Below are positions 21,873 to 32,572 of a DNA stretch of 64,000 nucleotides, piece after piece. Source of the stretch: Pelobates cultripes (lineage: Eukaryota; Chordata; Amphibia; Anura; Pelobatidae); assembly GCA_933207985.1 (NCBI GenBank), contig OW240915.1:260198529-260262528 (forward strand). Direction: 5' to 3'. Below the pieces are notes generated by a model. It saw nothing but the letters and a program-made list of their open reading frames with translations, was not told the DNA's origin and did no database searches. The translations under genes and the position numbers were made by a program. Within the stretch, counting starts at the first letter, position 1, and each line of letters opens with the position of its first letter.

Positions 21873-22400
21873 TTAAAGGGACACTATAGTAGGGATGTGC
21901 ATGGGGGAAAAAAATTAGGTTCGGCACTTCCGAAATTCAGGACTTCGGCACTTCGGTTCGGCACTTCCGAAATTCGGGACTTCTGCATTTCGGGAATTCG
22001 AGACATCAGCAATTCCCTAACCCTCCCCCTATCCCTACCCCATAACACTACCCCTAACCTACTAGGGAAAGGTTTAGGGGTCGGGTTAGAGGAAGGTTGG
22101 GGTAAGGGTTAGGGGTAGGGTTAGATTCCTTTCATCATTCCATAAATTTTCCCTCCCTCTCCTGTTTTTTCACTTTTCAGAAATCCGAAGCACTTCGGCA
22201 ATTCATTTTGGTTCAGCACTTCGGCAATTTGGTTTGGCACTTCGGAAATTCTGCAATTCGGTCATTCGGAAGCATCCGAATTTAAATTCAGACCGAAACG
22301 AATTGCACATGTCTACACTATAGGCATCTAGACGACTTCAGCTCTTTGAAGTGGTCTGGGTGTAATGTCTCTCTCCCCCTTAGTCCTGCAATGTCAATCA
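21873..22400. mobile_element. T2/Kolobok-like TTAA MITE interrupted by a hAT-like MITE
   Basis: TTAA 21873-21876 plus AGGGACACTATAG, interrupted at 21890-22314, then resumes cactataggcatctagacgac and agtggtctgggtg. The right end is not resolved, so the end coordinate is approximate; the body may extend to about 22600. Confidence 0.65.
21890..22314. mobile_element. hAT-like MITE with telomere-like core, copy 2 (nested)
   Basis: Ends TAGGGATGTGCATGGG and (reverse) TAGACATGTGCAATTCG, inserted in a T2 MITE with duplicated ACACTATAG on both sides (21881-21889 and 22315-22323). Internal CCCTAACCCT / GGGTTAG palindrome as in 16424-16770. Confidence 0.78.
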
Positions 22401-23026
22401 GACAGCCACTAGAGGCATTTCCTGAATGCTAGATGACTTTTGTTCTGCATGAGGACATCCAGCATCAGTAAAATGCTTTCCTATGGAGGGGCCCTAATGC
22501 CTACAATTCTTTCCCTTGGAGGGGGGACAGCACTTGCTACATATTAGCCCCCAGTTGGACCTAGAGCCGAGTAGTTTTTAACCTTCTCCATGTTGGGATG
22601 GGGGGCACAAGGATGGGTGGGCCAGAGGGAACTAATGTGTAAAGTGGTGCTTTCCAAACCTTTCACACTTTTCAGACGTGAATCATTTCAAAACACAGTG
22701 GTGGTCGAAACAGTGTTCTATTTCTTGAACACGTCAATTCTGGTGACCTGTAACAGCAGTTTCAATCTGATTCCGCATGTTACACATGCGCAGTATACAT
22801 GTATCGTATCTCTAACACTCTGGCCTCTATTCACAATATAGTAATATAACATACACAGCCCAAGTTGGCTCTTATCACCTTATTTACTGTTGGTGACTGG
22901 CTGGCCGACTGTCTGCAGTGGCTGGGAGACTGGTGTGGCTGGCTGGCAGGACTGTTTCATCCCCAACACACTTTGTGTGTCTGTTTCTTCCTCAACCCCT
23001 TTGTGTATCTTTTTCCCCTCTGTATG

Positions 23027-23462
23027 TGTCAGGGTTTCTTTGCTGTTTTAAACAGCAACCCTTCCTTTTTCAGTGTCTGAGTTTTCAGCTGAGATTAACA
23101 ATCAGCTTCTTCAGTATGTTGCCACGGTTACTCACCTGAGAATAGTAATCAACCCTGCTGCTAATCCGTGCAGCCTATTTAAGCAGCAAATCCCAGTACC
23201 TCCTTGCCCTTGCGTGGTTTCCTGTTCCCCAGAAGTCTCCTTGTTCCTGTGTTTCCTGTTTGTTCCTGGTTCCTGACTCTGGCCTTGCTCCTGACTTCGC
23301 TGCTCTCAGTTCTCCTGATCCTGGCTTGTCTGACTACCCGCTCTGGTGACTGACCCTGCTTGCCTCCTGGACTTTGCTTTTGGTTACTTCTTTATTTGTT
23401 ATTTATTAATAAATGTGTTTTTGCATCTAGTTCTGTCTCTGTCTGGTTCCTGGTCCCTAACA
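23027..23462 (+). mobile_element. Gypsy-type solo LTR (436 bp)
   Basis: Begins TGTCAGGGTTTCTT and ends GGTCCCTAACA, with a perfect 5-bp duplication GTATG at 23022-23026 and 23463-23467. A cttgttcctgtgtttcctg-rich interior and ATTAATAAA near 23407 resemble other amphibian gypsy LTRs. Orientation is inferred from the AATAAA. Confidence 0.85.
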
Positions 23463-23760
23463 GTATGTCTCTTTGTTCTCACTCAGCCCCTCTGTGTGTC
23501 TCTTTGTCCCAGCTCAGCACCTCTGAGTGCCCCCCCATGCCCTTTTTTTTTTTTTTTTTCCTGGCCGTGCTCTTCTTTTGTCCCCCCCTCCCCTCCTGTG
23601 CCCTTCTACACTCCTGTTCCCTTCTTTTGTTCCCCTCTATTCCTGTGCCTTCTTTCCCCCCATACCCTCATATGCCCTTCTTTTGTTCCCCTCTCCTCCT
23701 GTGCCCTTCTTTTGTCCCCACCTATCCTCATGTGTCTTGTTCTGCCTCCACCTCCCCTGG
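23463..23760. repeat. C/T-rich minisatellite
   Basis: Units resembling ctcctgtgcccttcttttgt repeated with variation. It resumes sequence left of the solo LTR (ctttgtgtgtctg), so the LTR landed in this array. Confidence 0.7.
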
Positions 23761-23925
23761 GGAGTAATGGACATTAAGGGGATACAAGGAGAGATAAAAG
23801 GATAGTAGGAAATGGAACATAGAGACTGACAATTATAGATGAGATTGAGAAGACAAACACAAACAGTCATCATGGAAAGGGGCCCTCCCTTGTGCCTGCT
23901 CAGCCTTACCTCGCTCCTGAGCAGG

Positions 23926-24052
23926 CAGACTGTGGTAGAGGAGCTTCTGTTCCCCTACCCGGTCTGACAGGAAGCAGTTCCGTACTCTCAGTAGCACTTA
24001 CTGTCAGACGCGGTAGAGGAACAGAAGCTCCTCTACTGTGGTCCACCTGCTC
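23926..24052. repeat. Hairpin (inverted repeat, arms about 50 bp)
   Basis: Left arm gcaggcagactgtggtagag... pairs with right arm ...ctctactgtggtccacctgc through cggtctgacag / ctgtcagacgcgg. A related hairpin plus minisatellite is found at 62999-63445. Confidence 0.7.
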
Positions 24053-24222
24053 GGCCATGCTACATGTAGTGACTGGCAGGAGTGGAGCGCTGTGCAATGC
24101 TTGCCCCTTCCAGTTGGACACCTCCGCACAACACAGACTGTGTCATCCGAGGTCACAGTGCGCGCCACCGGCGGCCTGAAGTCAACACCTTTGAAAGCTT
24201 AAACCATCCATTATTCACCACC

Positions 24223-25101
24223 ATAAGAAGCGAGGTCAGCAGCAACAGCAGCAGCCAGCTGCCTTGGATAACAAGCCAGTCCAGGAACCGGTGGCCACTG
24301 TGGGAGAGAAGAAGATCATTGCAACGAAGGTTTTGGGGACTGTCAAATGGTTTAATGTATGAAACGGATATGTCTTTATTAACAGGAATGATACAAAAGA
24401 AGATGTGCTTGTACATCAGACTGCCATCAAGAGAGTGTTTTTTGCAGTGTTGGAGATGGAGAGACTGTGGAGTTCAATGAAGTAGAAGGCGAAAAGGATG
24501 CAGAAAACAAAGAAGACAAAAATAATCAAGGGGATGCTTCCCAGGGTCAGCAGCCACCTCAACGTCGGTACCGCCGCAACGTTAACTATAGACTCAAAAA
24601 AAACCTAAACCACAAGATGGTAAAGGGACCAAGGCAGCCGAAACATCAGATGAGAACACGTCCACTCTCGAGGCTGAGCAGGGCTGAATAAATACCAGCT
24701 TACATACTCTACCACCATCTGGTTTTGTCACCAGTCAAGTATTCTGGCACCATGACAACTTCATTTAGAACATTGAAATTCCAGCAATAAGAAATTAACA
24801 AAGAAATTGAAACTGAAGACCTAAGTACTGTTGACCAGATGTCATCCTGCAGATAATCTTACAGGAATGACTTTTCATTTTTATCTAAATTCTCCTTTAA
24901 GGAATGGCAATTTTAAAAAAAGCATATTTTCGCAATGTACCTTCAAAGCTTTTTAAATTGTTTCCTATCTGGTCAAACTAAAATTTTTAAGAACCTCATA
25001 TTTCATTTGTAATAAACGTACACATGATTTATTTTTTTTCCCAACGTCAACAAAATGCAAGCATCTATTAATAAAGGTCTCAATATAATGAAAAAAAAAA
25101 A
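24223..25101 (+). pseudogene. YBX1: Processed YBX1 (Y-box binding protein 1) pseudogene
   Basis: An intronless copy of Y-box protein mRNA. N-terminal part reads [20 protein letters not shown] then [19 protein letters not shown], a stop where Arg would be, [20 protein letters not shown], i.e. the cold-shock domain with RNP motifs. The start codon is ATA (24223), the NNPRKYLRSV segment is lost, and most of the arginine/basic-island region is deleted between about 24490 and 24500. It resumes with [20 protein letters not shown] and RRYRRN to a stop at 24690. The 3' UTR (ccagcaataagaaatt, attaataaaggtct) and an 11-A tail at 25091-25101 show retrotransposition, presumably by the L1 machinery. Parent gene is an RNA/DNA-binding protein; this copy is dead. 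Confidence 0.9.
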
Positions 25102-25636
25102 TGGAATGTTAGAGAATAACATTCTGAAACAGGCGTTTCTAAAAATGACTACATCTGGCATGTTCACACTTTTTTTTGCAGTAATTACAGTTTCCTCTAT
25201 CACTTTATGTGCTAAACAGAGAGAAGCATGTTGGATCCATATACAACATACACTTTCAGAAAATGCTAGCATTTCCAGAGCTTGTTTTTTAGAGGAAAGA
25301 TAATCCCCTGGCATTTAATTTATTTTTAAATAATGTAATTAGTGATTTTTCAGAAGCTTAATTGTCTGGAGGAAGTCTGTTCATTAGTTTACATAATTAA
25401 GGCATCCATTGACATTGTATAAGAAATATCTCTTAGTATTACTCAGTGTGTGATAACTCAGCTCTTATTAACCTCACTATAATACAATTACTCTTGGTTC
25501 CTGTAAACCAATGTAATGTGATTACTAACTTGAAAAAAAGAGAAGCAATTTACATCACATATCAGTTTTAGCTACAATATATATTTTTAATTTCACATCA
25601 TATCATGTTATCAATGCATGTTGTGTACGTTCTGAC

Positions 25637-26310
25637 TTAAAGGGACACTCCTGGCACCAAAACAACTTCTTCCTAGAAGCTCAAGGGGTTAAACTGTTCT
25701 CTAATGGATGCCGCCTATGGGGGAGTGGACATCGCCGCTGGTGGCAACTTTGGGGTTAAACCTTTCGATAACGGTTTAATCCCTTGAGTTAAGGGGCATC
25801 CTGGCACCATACCAACTTATTACTAGAAGCTCAAAGGGTTAAACTGTTCTCCAATGGATGCCGCCTATGGGGGAGTGGACATCGCCACTGGGGGCAACTT
25901 TGGGGTTAAACCTTTCGATAATGGTTTAATCCCTTGAGTTAAGGGGCATCCTGGCACCATACCAACTTCTTCCTAGAAGCTCAAGGGGTTAAACTGTTCT
26001 CCAATGGATGCCGCCTATGGGGGAGTGGACATCGCCGCTGGTGGCAACTTTGGGGTTAAACCTTTCGATAACGGTTTAATCCCTTGAGTTAAGGGGCATC
26101 CTGGCACCATACCAACTTCTTACTAGAAGCTCAAGGGGTTAAACTGTTCTCCAATGGATGCTGCCTATGGGAGAGTGGACATCGCTGCTGAGGGCAACTT
26201 TGTGGTTAAACCTTTCGAGAACGGTTTAATCCCTTGAGTTAAGGGGCATCCTGGCACCATACCAACTTCATCTAGATGAAGTTGTTTTGGTGCCTGGAGT
26301 GTCCTTTTAA
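25637..26310. mobile_element. T2-like TTAA element built of four 150-bp tandem units
   Basis: TTAA 25637-25640 followed by AGGGACACTCCTGGCACC; right end GGTGCCTGGAGTGTCCTTTTAA with TTAA 26307-26310. Between them are four head-to-tail units of exactly 150 bp. Confidence 0.87.
25641..26240. repeat. 4 x 150-bp tandem repeat inside the MITE
   Basis: aaggggcatcctggcaccat recurs at 25791, 25941, 26091 and 26241. Units differ by only a few substitutions and no indels change the period. Each unit starts with a MITE-end-like sequence (cctggcaccataccaacttc). Confidence 0.92.
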
Positions 26311-26879
26311 CACTCCCAGCACCACTACAATACACTGTTCTAGTTATGGTGCAGGAGTGCCCTGGCAGTGGCACCCTCCAATATATGTAATCAAACCGTT
26401 GGCTAATGGTTTGACAACTTTTAATAGTAGTAGTGGCTCTTTTACCCCCATACCCATATAAAAAAATAATATTTCATAAAGACTGAATCTTTTTTAAATA
26501 TTCAGATTAACTGTGGTGAAATTTCAGTGAAATTCCAATCCAGTCAAAAGTTATACTGAGACAAAGTAAGGATTATACTTGACAAAAAGACAGAGCTATT
26601 CTTCCTCACTCCTAACCCGTTCTTCCTTTCTTCTTTGTTTTTCTCCTAAAATACTTAAGGCAAAGTAGGAACTACATTGTCTTATATATTTTTCTCCCAC
26701 TTGGCAAAACTTGACAAATGGCGGAGCTACCCCGGTCAAGTTGTGTCACTTGCCCAGCAGTCACTAGACAATAAGGTATTGTGTCGCTCGATGTAATGTA
26801 AGACAATATCTATGGAAGCTCAAGCGGGAGCCTGACACAGCATCCATCTTAGGGAAGTTATAACAGGCTTCTCGCAAGC

Positions 26880-26935
26880 CTATTATTATTTATATAGCGA
26901 CAACAAATTTTGCAGCGCTGTACAATGGGTATGTA
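26880..26935. repeat. Dispersed 'TTTATATAGCG' repeat fragment
   Basis: attatttatatagcgacaac followed by gcagcgctgtacaatggg; same family as 17300. Confidence 0.5.
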
Positions 26936-26961
26936 TGGTATGGGTACGGGTAAGCCTATCC

Positions 26962-27033
26962 TGGAAGTATCCTGGCACCATGACAACTTCATTTAGATGA
27001 AGCTGTTATGGTGCCTGAACTGTTCCTTTAACA
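26962..27033. mobile_element. Minimal hairpin remnant of the 25637 MITE family
   Basis: cctggcaccatgacaacttc attta gatgaagctgttatggtgcc folds back on itself and ends gttcctttaa. About 70 bp, essentially two termini joined. Confidence 0.65.
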
Positions 27034-27184
27034 CAAAATCTCTTTCAGACAGAGACTCGGATAAGATTTTTTTCATTTCGATTTCTTAATTTTCTAATTT
27101 TGATTCCTCCCAAATTTGAAAATGATCAATTTTAAAACAAAACAGAATTAGGAAAAAAAATGCTTTCTTCAGAAATTTTGACAC

Positions 27185-27360
27185 AATTTAATCCATTTAG
27201 GGGGGATGTTTAACAGATAGCTCCCTAATTTGATTTCCTAAAATGCAAATCCAGCATAAGGGTACCATATTAGGGAGCTATTAACTAAACAGCTGAAAGA
27301 CCAAAATTAAGAAAATACCTTTTCTTAATTTTGATCTTCCAACTGTTTAGAAGATAGCTG
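27185..27360. repeat. Imperfect palindromic repeat (MITE-like)
   Basis: gatagctccctaat / attagggagctatt and agaccaaaattaagaaaat / tttcttaattttgatct are inverted to each other. No target duplication assigned. Confidence 0.5.
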
Positions 27361-27990
27361 CATAATGTGCTGTCCTGTGTATATCACATACATTCCATAC
27401 ATTCTACATCCCCTTAAGGAAAATTCCCGTCATGCTGGCCTTTTTCTTCTGAAACTGTGTTATTTTAGGAGATAAACATACTGTGTATACTATATGCATG
27501 TAACACATACATTCTATATACTAGCCTCCCAACTGTCCTGATTTTCCGGATATGTGTCCCGCCTTTTGGGAACACCAGGTAACTGTCCTCAATATTCAAG
27601 AGACAAATGCTTCATTAGACGTGCTTGCGCTACGATTATGGCACTAGGACCCTGCAGGGAATACTGAAACCGTGCTCCCTGCAGGGTCTGTCCTCGGTAC
27701 GCCGTATTGCATGATGGACAGGGAACCTGGCTTACATTCACGCCAGCCTGATCTGCCATTAACTTGGATAGACCGCCAATTCCGGGCAAAGGGACACAAC
27801 CACATCAATTTCCTGCCCCCTTCACCTCCCTCCCACCAACATCCTAATTTGCAGGACACCAAAGTTGGGGGGTTTATATATATACATTATACATCAAACA
27901 TCTCAAACACAACGGCTAACACTGGCCAAATAAACAAGGTTTACGTTTATGTGGGCCGCAAAAAAAAAAAAAAAGGAGTTTGACCTAGAC

Positions 27991-28134
27991 CAGGGGTTCC
28001 CAACCCAGTCCTCAAGTACCCCCTACCATTCCAGGATTTAGGGGTTACCCTGTTGTGTCTAAAGTGTTGGGGGGGTTTTCTTCTAAAAACCTGTACTGTT
28101 ATTGGGTACTTGAGGACTGGGTTGGGAACCACTG
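27991..28134. mobile_element. hAT-type MITE (144 bp)
   Basis: Terminal inverted repeats of about 30 bp beginning CAGGGGTTCCCAACCCAGTC, flanked by ACCTAGAC (27983-27990) and ACTTAGAC (28135-28142), an 8-bp target duplication with one mismatch. Confidence 0.85.
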
Positions 28135-28249
28135 ACTTAGACCAACACAACAAAAATTATTTGTATCATTCTCATGCAAACAATATGTAATCCTGGGTAC
28201 ATATATATCATTTACTCAAAAGCTTCACTTCTAGTTATTTAATATGCCC

Positions 28250-28960
28250 CCACCAATCTAATCCTGAGGTCTCACTTCCTCTACTCTAGCACACTACCCT
28301 CTCCCCCCAATCTAATACACTGCCCCCTCCCTCCACTCTAGTTTAATACACTGCCTCCCTTCCCTTCAATCTAATACACTGCCCCCTTCCTCCCAACATT
28401 CTAATTCACTGCCCCCTTCTTCCCCCTAATTGAATACACTGTCCCCTCCTTCTCCCAAATTGAATACACCGCCCCCCCTAACTCTAATAAACTGACCCCT
28501 CCCTCCACTCTAATACTCCGCCCCCTACCTCCAGTCTAATTTAATACATTGCCCCTAATTGCACCACTCTAATTTAATTCACTGCCTCCACTCCCTTCAA
28601 TCTAATACACTGCCCCCTCACTCCACTCTAATTTAATACACTGCCTCCACTCCCTCACCCTTCCTCCAATTAAATACACTGCCCCCACTCTAATACACTG
28701 CCCCCTTCCTCCCAACATTCTAATTCACTGCCCCCTTCTTCCCCCCAGTTTAATACACTGTCCCCTCCTTCTCCCAAATTGAATACACCGCCCCCCCTAA
28801 CTCTAATAAACTGACCCCTCCCTCCACTCTAATACTCCGCCCCCTACCTCCAGTCTAATTTAATACATTGCCCCTAATTGCACCACTCTAATTTAATTCA
28901 CTGCCTCCACTCCCTTCAATCTAATACACTGCCCCTCCACCCCCCTTGCTCCACTTTTAT
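28250..28960. repeat. C-rich minisatellite ('AATACACTGCCCCC'), left block
   Basis: Variable 25-35-bp units. A higher-order copy of about 319 bp is visible (actctaataaactgacccct at 28481 and 28800). The array is split by the MITE at 28961 and continues at 29670-30390. Confidence 0.85.
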
Positions 28961-29669
28961 TTAAAGGACCACTATAGGCACCCAGACCACTTCAGCTCAA
29001 AGAAGTGGTCTGGGTGTCAGGTCCCCCTAGTTTTAACCCTGCAGCTGAAAACATAGCAGTTTCAGAGAAGTTACACAGCAGGGTTAATCCGGCCTCTAGT
29101 GGCTGTCAGGGAGAGGCTACTTCCGTGATTTACACTTTTTCGCATGCGCATTCGGCTCCACTCGGTACCTGACATCAATGGAAAAGGGGGCCTGGTGCTG
29201 GATTAAGGTAAGCAAATAAATGATTAATTAACCATTTATTCGCCGCGCCTAGTCACCGTTTAGATATCCATGTATAGGTAATGGAAATGCACTCAATCCC
29301 TCGTCCTGGAATCCTGGGTGCAATAGAAGCTGAATAAGCCCCAGTACCAAAGGGACCAAATATCAGATTTAAATGTAGACAATAATCCAGGCACTCCAAG
29401 GTATTCCAACAGATTGGCAATTTTATTGGACCCAAGCACCAAAAAACAACGTTTCGACCCCTTAGGGCCTTTGTCAAACTGACATAGGCCCTAAGGGGTC
29501 GAAACTTTGTTTTTTGGTGCTTGGGTCCAATAAAATTGCCTATCTGTTGGAATACCTTGGAGTGCCTGGATTATTGTCTACATTTAAATCTAGTCACCGT
29601 TTAGGTGACTAGGGCTCTATAGCGTTAGGAAAACATATTTGTATTCCTAACGTTATAGTGTTTCTTTAA
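28961..29669. mobile_element. T2/Kolobok-like TTAA MITE with nested insertion
   Basis: TTAA 28961-28964 plus AGGACCACTATAGGCACCC; right end AACGTTATAGTGTTTCTTTAA with TTAA 29666-29669. It was inserted into the C-rich minisatellite and later hit by the element at 29264-29589. Confidence 0.82.
29264..29589. mobile_element. Nested hairpin element with 15-bp target duplication
   Basis: Flanked by CTAGTCACCGTTTAG at 29249-29263 and 29590-29604. The right two thirds form a near-perfect inverted repeat of about 100-bp arms (gatttaaatgtagacaat ... attgtctacatttaaatc) meeting near 29480 around aacgtttcgacccctt / aaggggtcgaaactt. No coding capacity. Confidence 0.75.
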
Positions 29670-30395
29670 TACACTGTCCCCCTCCCTCCACTCTAATTTA
29701 ATACACTGCCCCCAGCCTCTCCCCATCCCCCCAATTTAATACACTGCCCTCCCTCTCCCTTACCCCAATTTAACACACTGCCCCTCTCCTTACCCCAATT
29801 TAATACACTGTCCCCTCCTACCCCCAAATTTAATACACTGCACCCCTAACTATAATACACTGCCCCACCTCCCTCCCCCTCAATTTAATACACAGCCTCC
29901 TCTGAAGTCATCTGACAGGGGGACCTAATGTCTTGGCACTGCAATGTAAACATTGCAGGACTAAGTGGAACAGGGACATTGCACCCAAACCACTTCAAAG
30001 AGCTAGAGTGGTCTGGGTGCCAATAGTGTCCCTTTAAATAAACTATCATCCATTCCCTTACCAAGTCCAAGTTCTCACTCAGCTTGATCCTTCTTGTCGA
30101 AGTTCACTCCCCCGCACTAGAGGGGCAAGGTGGGCATAGGTATGGGTATGATGCAATAGGTACTCCAAATTGGTACAAAATTGCCATTTGCCATCCTGTG
30201 ACTAATGACGCTGTTGGAGGTAGTGTTACAACTCTGGCACCAAAGGGGTTAATCTCTGTGCAGTGTTTCAAAGTAAATTGATGCATATACCGAGTCAATG
30301 CACCCAAATTTAATACACTGCCCCACCTCCATCCCCCCAATTTAATACACTGCCCCCCCTCCCGTGTCCCCTATTTAATACACTACAGGAAGGTT
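29670..30395. repeat. C-rich minisatellite, right block, with T2 MITE remnants
   Basis: Continues ttaatacactgcccc units at 29670-29895 and 30300-30395. In between, a T2-type right end (gtggtctgggtgccaatagtgtccctttaa, TTAA 30034-30037) and unassigned sequence 30040-30295. Confidence 0.7.
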
Positions 30396-30639
30396 CCCCC
30401 AAGCCGCTCTTCCCCTACCTTAAGTCATCTTCCAGTCCAGCCCTGCACATTCTTCTCTGCTCAAGCAGGCCAAGCGTTCCTCTAGCACGGTGAGCAACAG
30501 GAAAGGAGGAGTGGCTGGCTTCCTCTGCACGCAGCCAGCCACTCTGCGCACTATAGCACTGCTGCACAGCCGCCGGATATGCACATACAGCATATACAGC
30601 GGCGGCGTGGAAGAACGTTTTGTGCTCTTGCGCCCACAG

Positions 30640-30720
30640 GTCGCAGGAGCACGCGATTGGCCTTCGGCAGGGGGACTACCAGGAAATTTTCCAGTATCCC
30701 ATTAGGCCAGTCCGGCCCTG
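30640..30720. mobile_element. Right end of another CAGGGCCGGACTGG-type hAT element
   Basis: Ends ggccagtccggccctg, the inverted terminus of the element at 19381, preceded by actaccaggaaattttcc, which resembles its subterminal ccgggaaatttcccgg. The left end was not located. Confidence 0.55.
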
Positions 30721-31027
30721 GGCCGCGAAGATACTCATTGTGGGCCGCATGTTTGACATGCTTGTTATACATGCATACATGCTTACAAACATTCTGTAAA
30801 CTTGCAGCATACAATTGTGCTCAGTTGTGCATACACTTGGAGAATTGGTAATATATGTACAATTTGTAAAGAAAACATGAGTGACCAGGCAAAACATTTC
30901 TTTTATTGCTTATGGGATTCATATTCAACTGTAGGTTATAACAGAATGGCACAATCATAAAATAAAACATGGCAACAAAGAAAAAAATGAAATGATCCTT
31001 GTTCAAAAGTCTGCATACCCCTAGTTC

Positions 31028-31528
31028 TTAAAGGACCACTCTAGGCACCCAGACCACTTCAGCTTAATGAAATGGTCTGGGTGCCAGGTCCAGCTAGGGT
31101 TAACCCATTTTTTCATAAACATAGCAGTTTCAGAGAAACTGCTATGTTTATGAATGGGTTAAGCCTTCCCCTATTTCCTCTAGTGGCTGTCACATTGACA
31201 GCCACTAGAGGCGCTTGCGTGCTTCTCACTGTGATTTTCACAGTGAGAGCACGCCAGCGTCCATAGGAAAGCATTGTAAATGCTTTCCTATGCGACGGGC
31301 TGAATGCGCGCGCAGCTCTTGCCGCGCGTGCGCATTCAGCCGGCGGGGCGGAACGGAGGAGGAGAGAAGGAGGAGAGCTCCCCGCCCAGCGCTGGAAAAA
31401 GGTAAGTTTTTACCCCTTTCCCCTTCCAGAGCCGGACGGGAGGGGGTCCCTGAGGGTGGGAGCACCCTCAGGGCACTATAGTGCCAGGAAAACGAGTATG
31501 TTTTCCTGGCACTATAGTGGTCCTTTAA
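31028..31528. mobile_element. T2/Kolobok-like TTAA MITE nested in the Tc1 element
   Basis: TTAA 31028-31031 plus AGGACCACTCTAGGCACCC; right end CTGGCACTATAGTGGTCCTTTAA with TTAA 31525-31528. GC-rich core with an inverted gcgcgcgcagctc / gccgcgcgtgcgc pair. Confidence 0.87.
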
Positions 31529-31544
31529 TACTGTGTATTGCCCC

Positions 31545-32554
31545 TTTAGCATCAATGACAGTGTAAAGTCTTTTGTAATAGGTGTCTATGAGGTCCCTAA
31601 TTCTTGCAAGTGGTATAGCTGCCCATTTGTCTTGGCAAAATGCCTCCAAGTCATGCAAAGTCTGTGGTCGTCTTGTATGAACCGCACATTTGAGATCTCA
31701 CCAGAGTAGCTCGATAATATTAAGAGAGAATTTCAATAATATTAAGGTCAGGAGACTGTGATGGCCCCTGCAGAACCTTCTACTTGTTGTGCTGTAACCC
31801 CTCGAGGGTCAACTTGGCCTTGTGCTTAGGGTCATTGTCTTGCTGGAAAGTCCAAGAGTGTCTCATGCGCTGCCTTCATGCAGAAGACATTGTCTGCCAG
31901 TATTTTCAGATAACATGCTGCATTCATCTTGCCATCAATTTTCACAAAATTCCCTCTGCCTTTAGAGTTAACCCCCCCAAAAACATCAGTGAGCCACCAC
32001 CATATTTCACAGTGGGGATGGTATTCTTTGCACTATATACTTTGTTGACCCCTCTCCAAACATAACTCTTATGGTTGTGACCACAAAGCTCTATTTTGGT
32101 CTTGTCACTCCAAATTACAGTGTGCCACAAACTGTGAGGTGTGTCAAGGTGTTGTCGGGCATAGTGTAACCGGGCTTTTTTTTGTGGCATTGGCGCAGTA
32201 AATGCTTCTTTTTGGCAAATCGACCATCCAGCTAATTTTTGACCAAATATCGTCGTATTGTACTGCTTGAAACAACCACACCGTCTTTTTTCGGAATAGC
32301 CTGTATTTCTCCTGAGGTTACCTGTGGGTTTTTCTTTGTATCCTGAACAATTCTTCTGGCAGTTGTGGCTGAAATCTTTCTTGGTCTAGCTTGGTATCAA
32401 GAGATCCTCAAATTTTCCACTTCTTACTAAGTGATTGAACAATACTGACTGGCATTTTCAAGGCTTTGGGTATCTTGTTATATCCTTTTCCATCTTTATA
32501 AAGTTCCATTACCTTGTTACGCAGGTCTTTTGACAGTTTTTTTCTGCTCCCCAT
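31545..32554 (-). pseudogene. Tc1-like transposase, pseudogene
   Basis: Start codon at 32554 gives MGSRKKLSKDLRNKVMELYK with a paired helix-turn-helix, broken by a stop after SLSKKWKI. Further on are TVIWSDKTKIELCGHN (first catalytic Asp region, catalytic Asp present), GVNKVYSAKNTIPTVKYGGG and SLMF(L)GG. Several stops and frame changes through the C-terminal half make it inactive. Full-length family proteins are about 340 residues. Confidence 0.82.
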
Positions 32555-32572
32555 GGCTCAGCATCTAGCCTG

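Noticed and set aside
23346..23805. Hydrophobic/proline-rich frames resembling a membrane protein
   Set aside because: They translate the end of a solo LTR and a C/T-rich minisatellite; no conserved domain.
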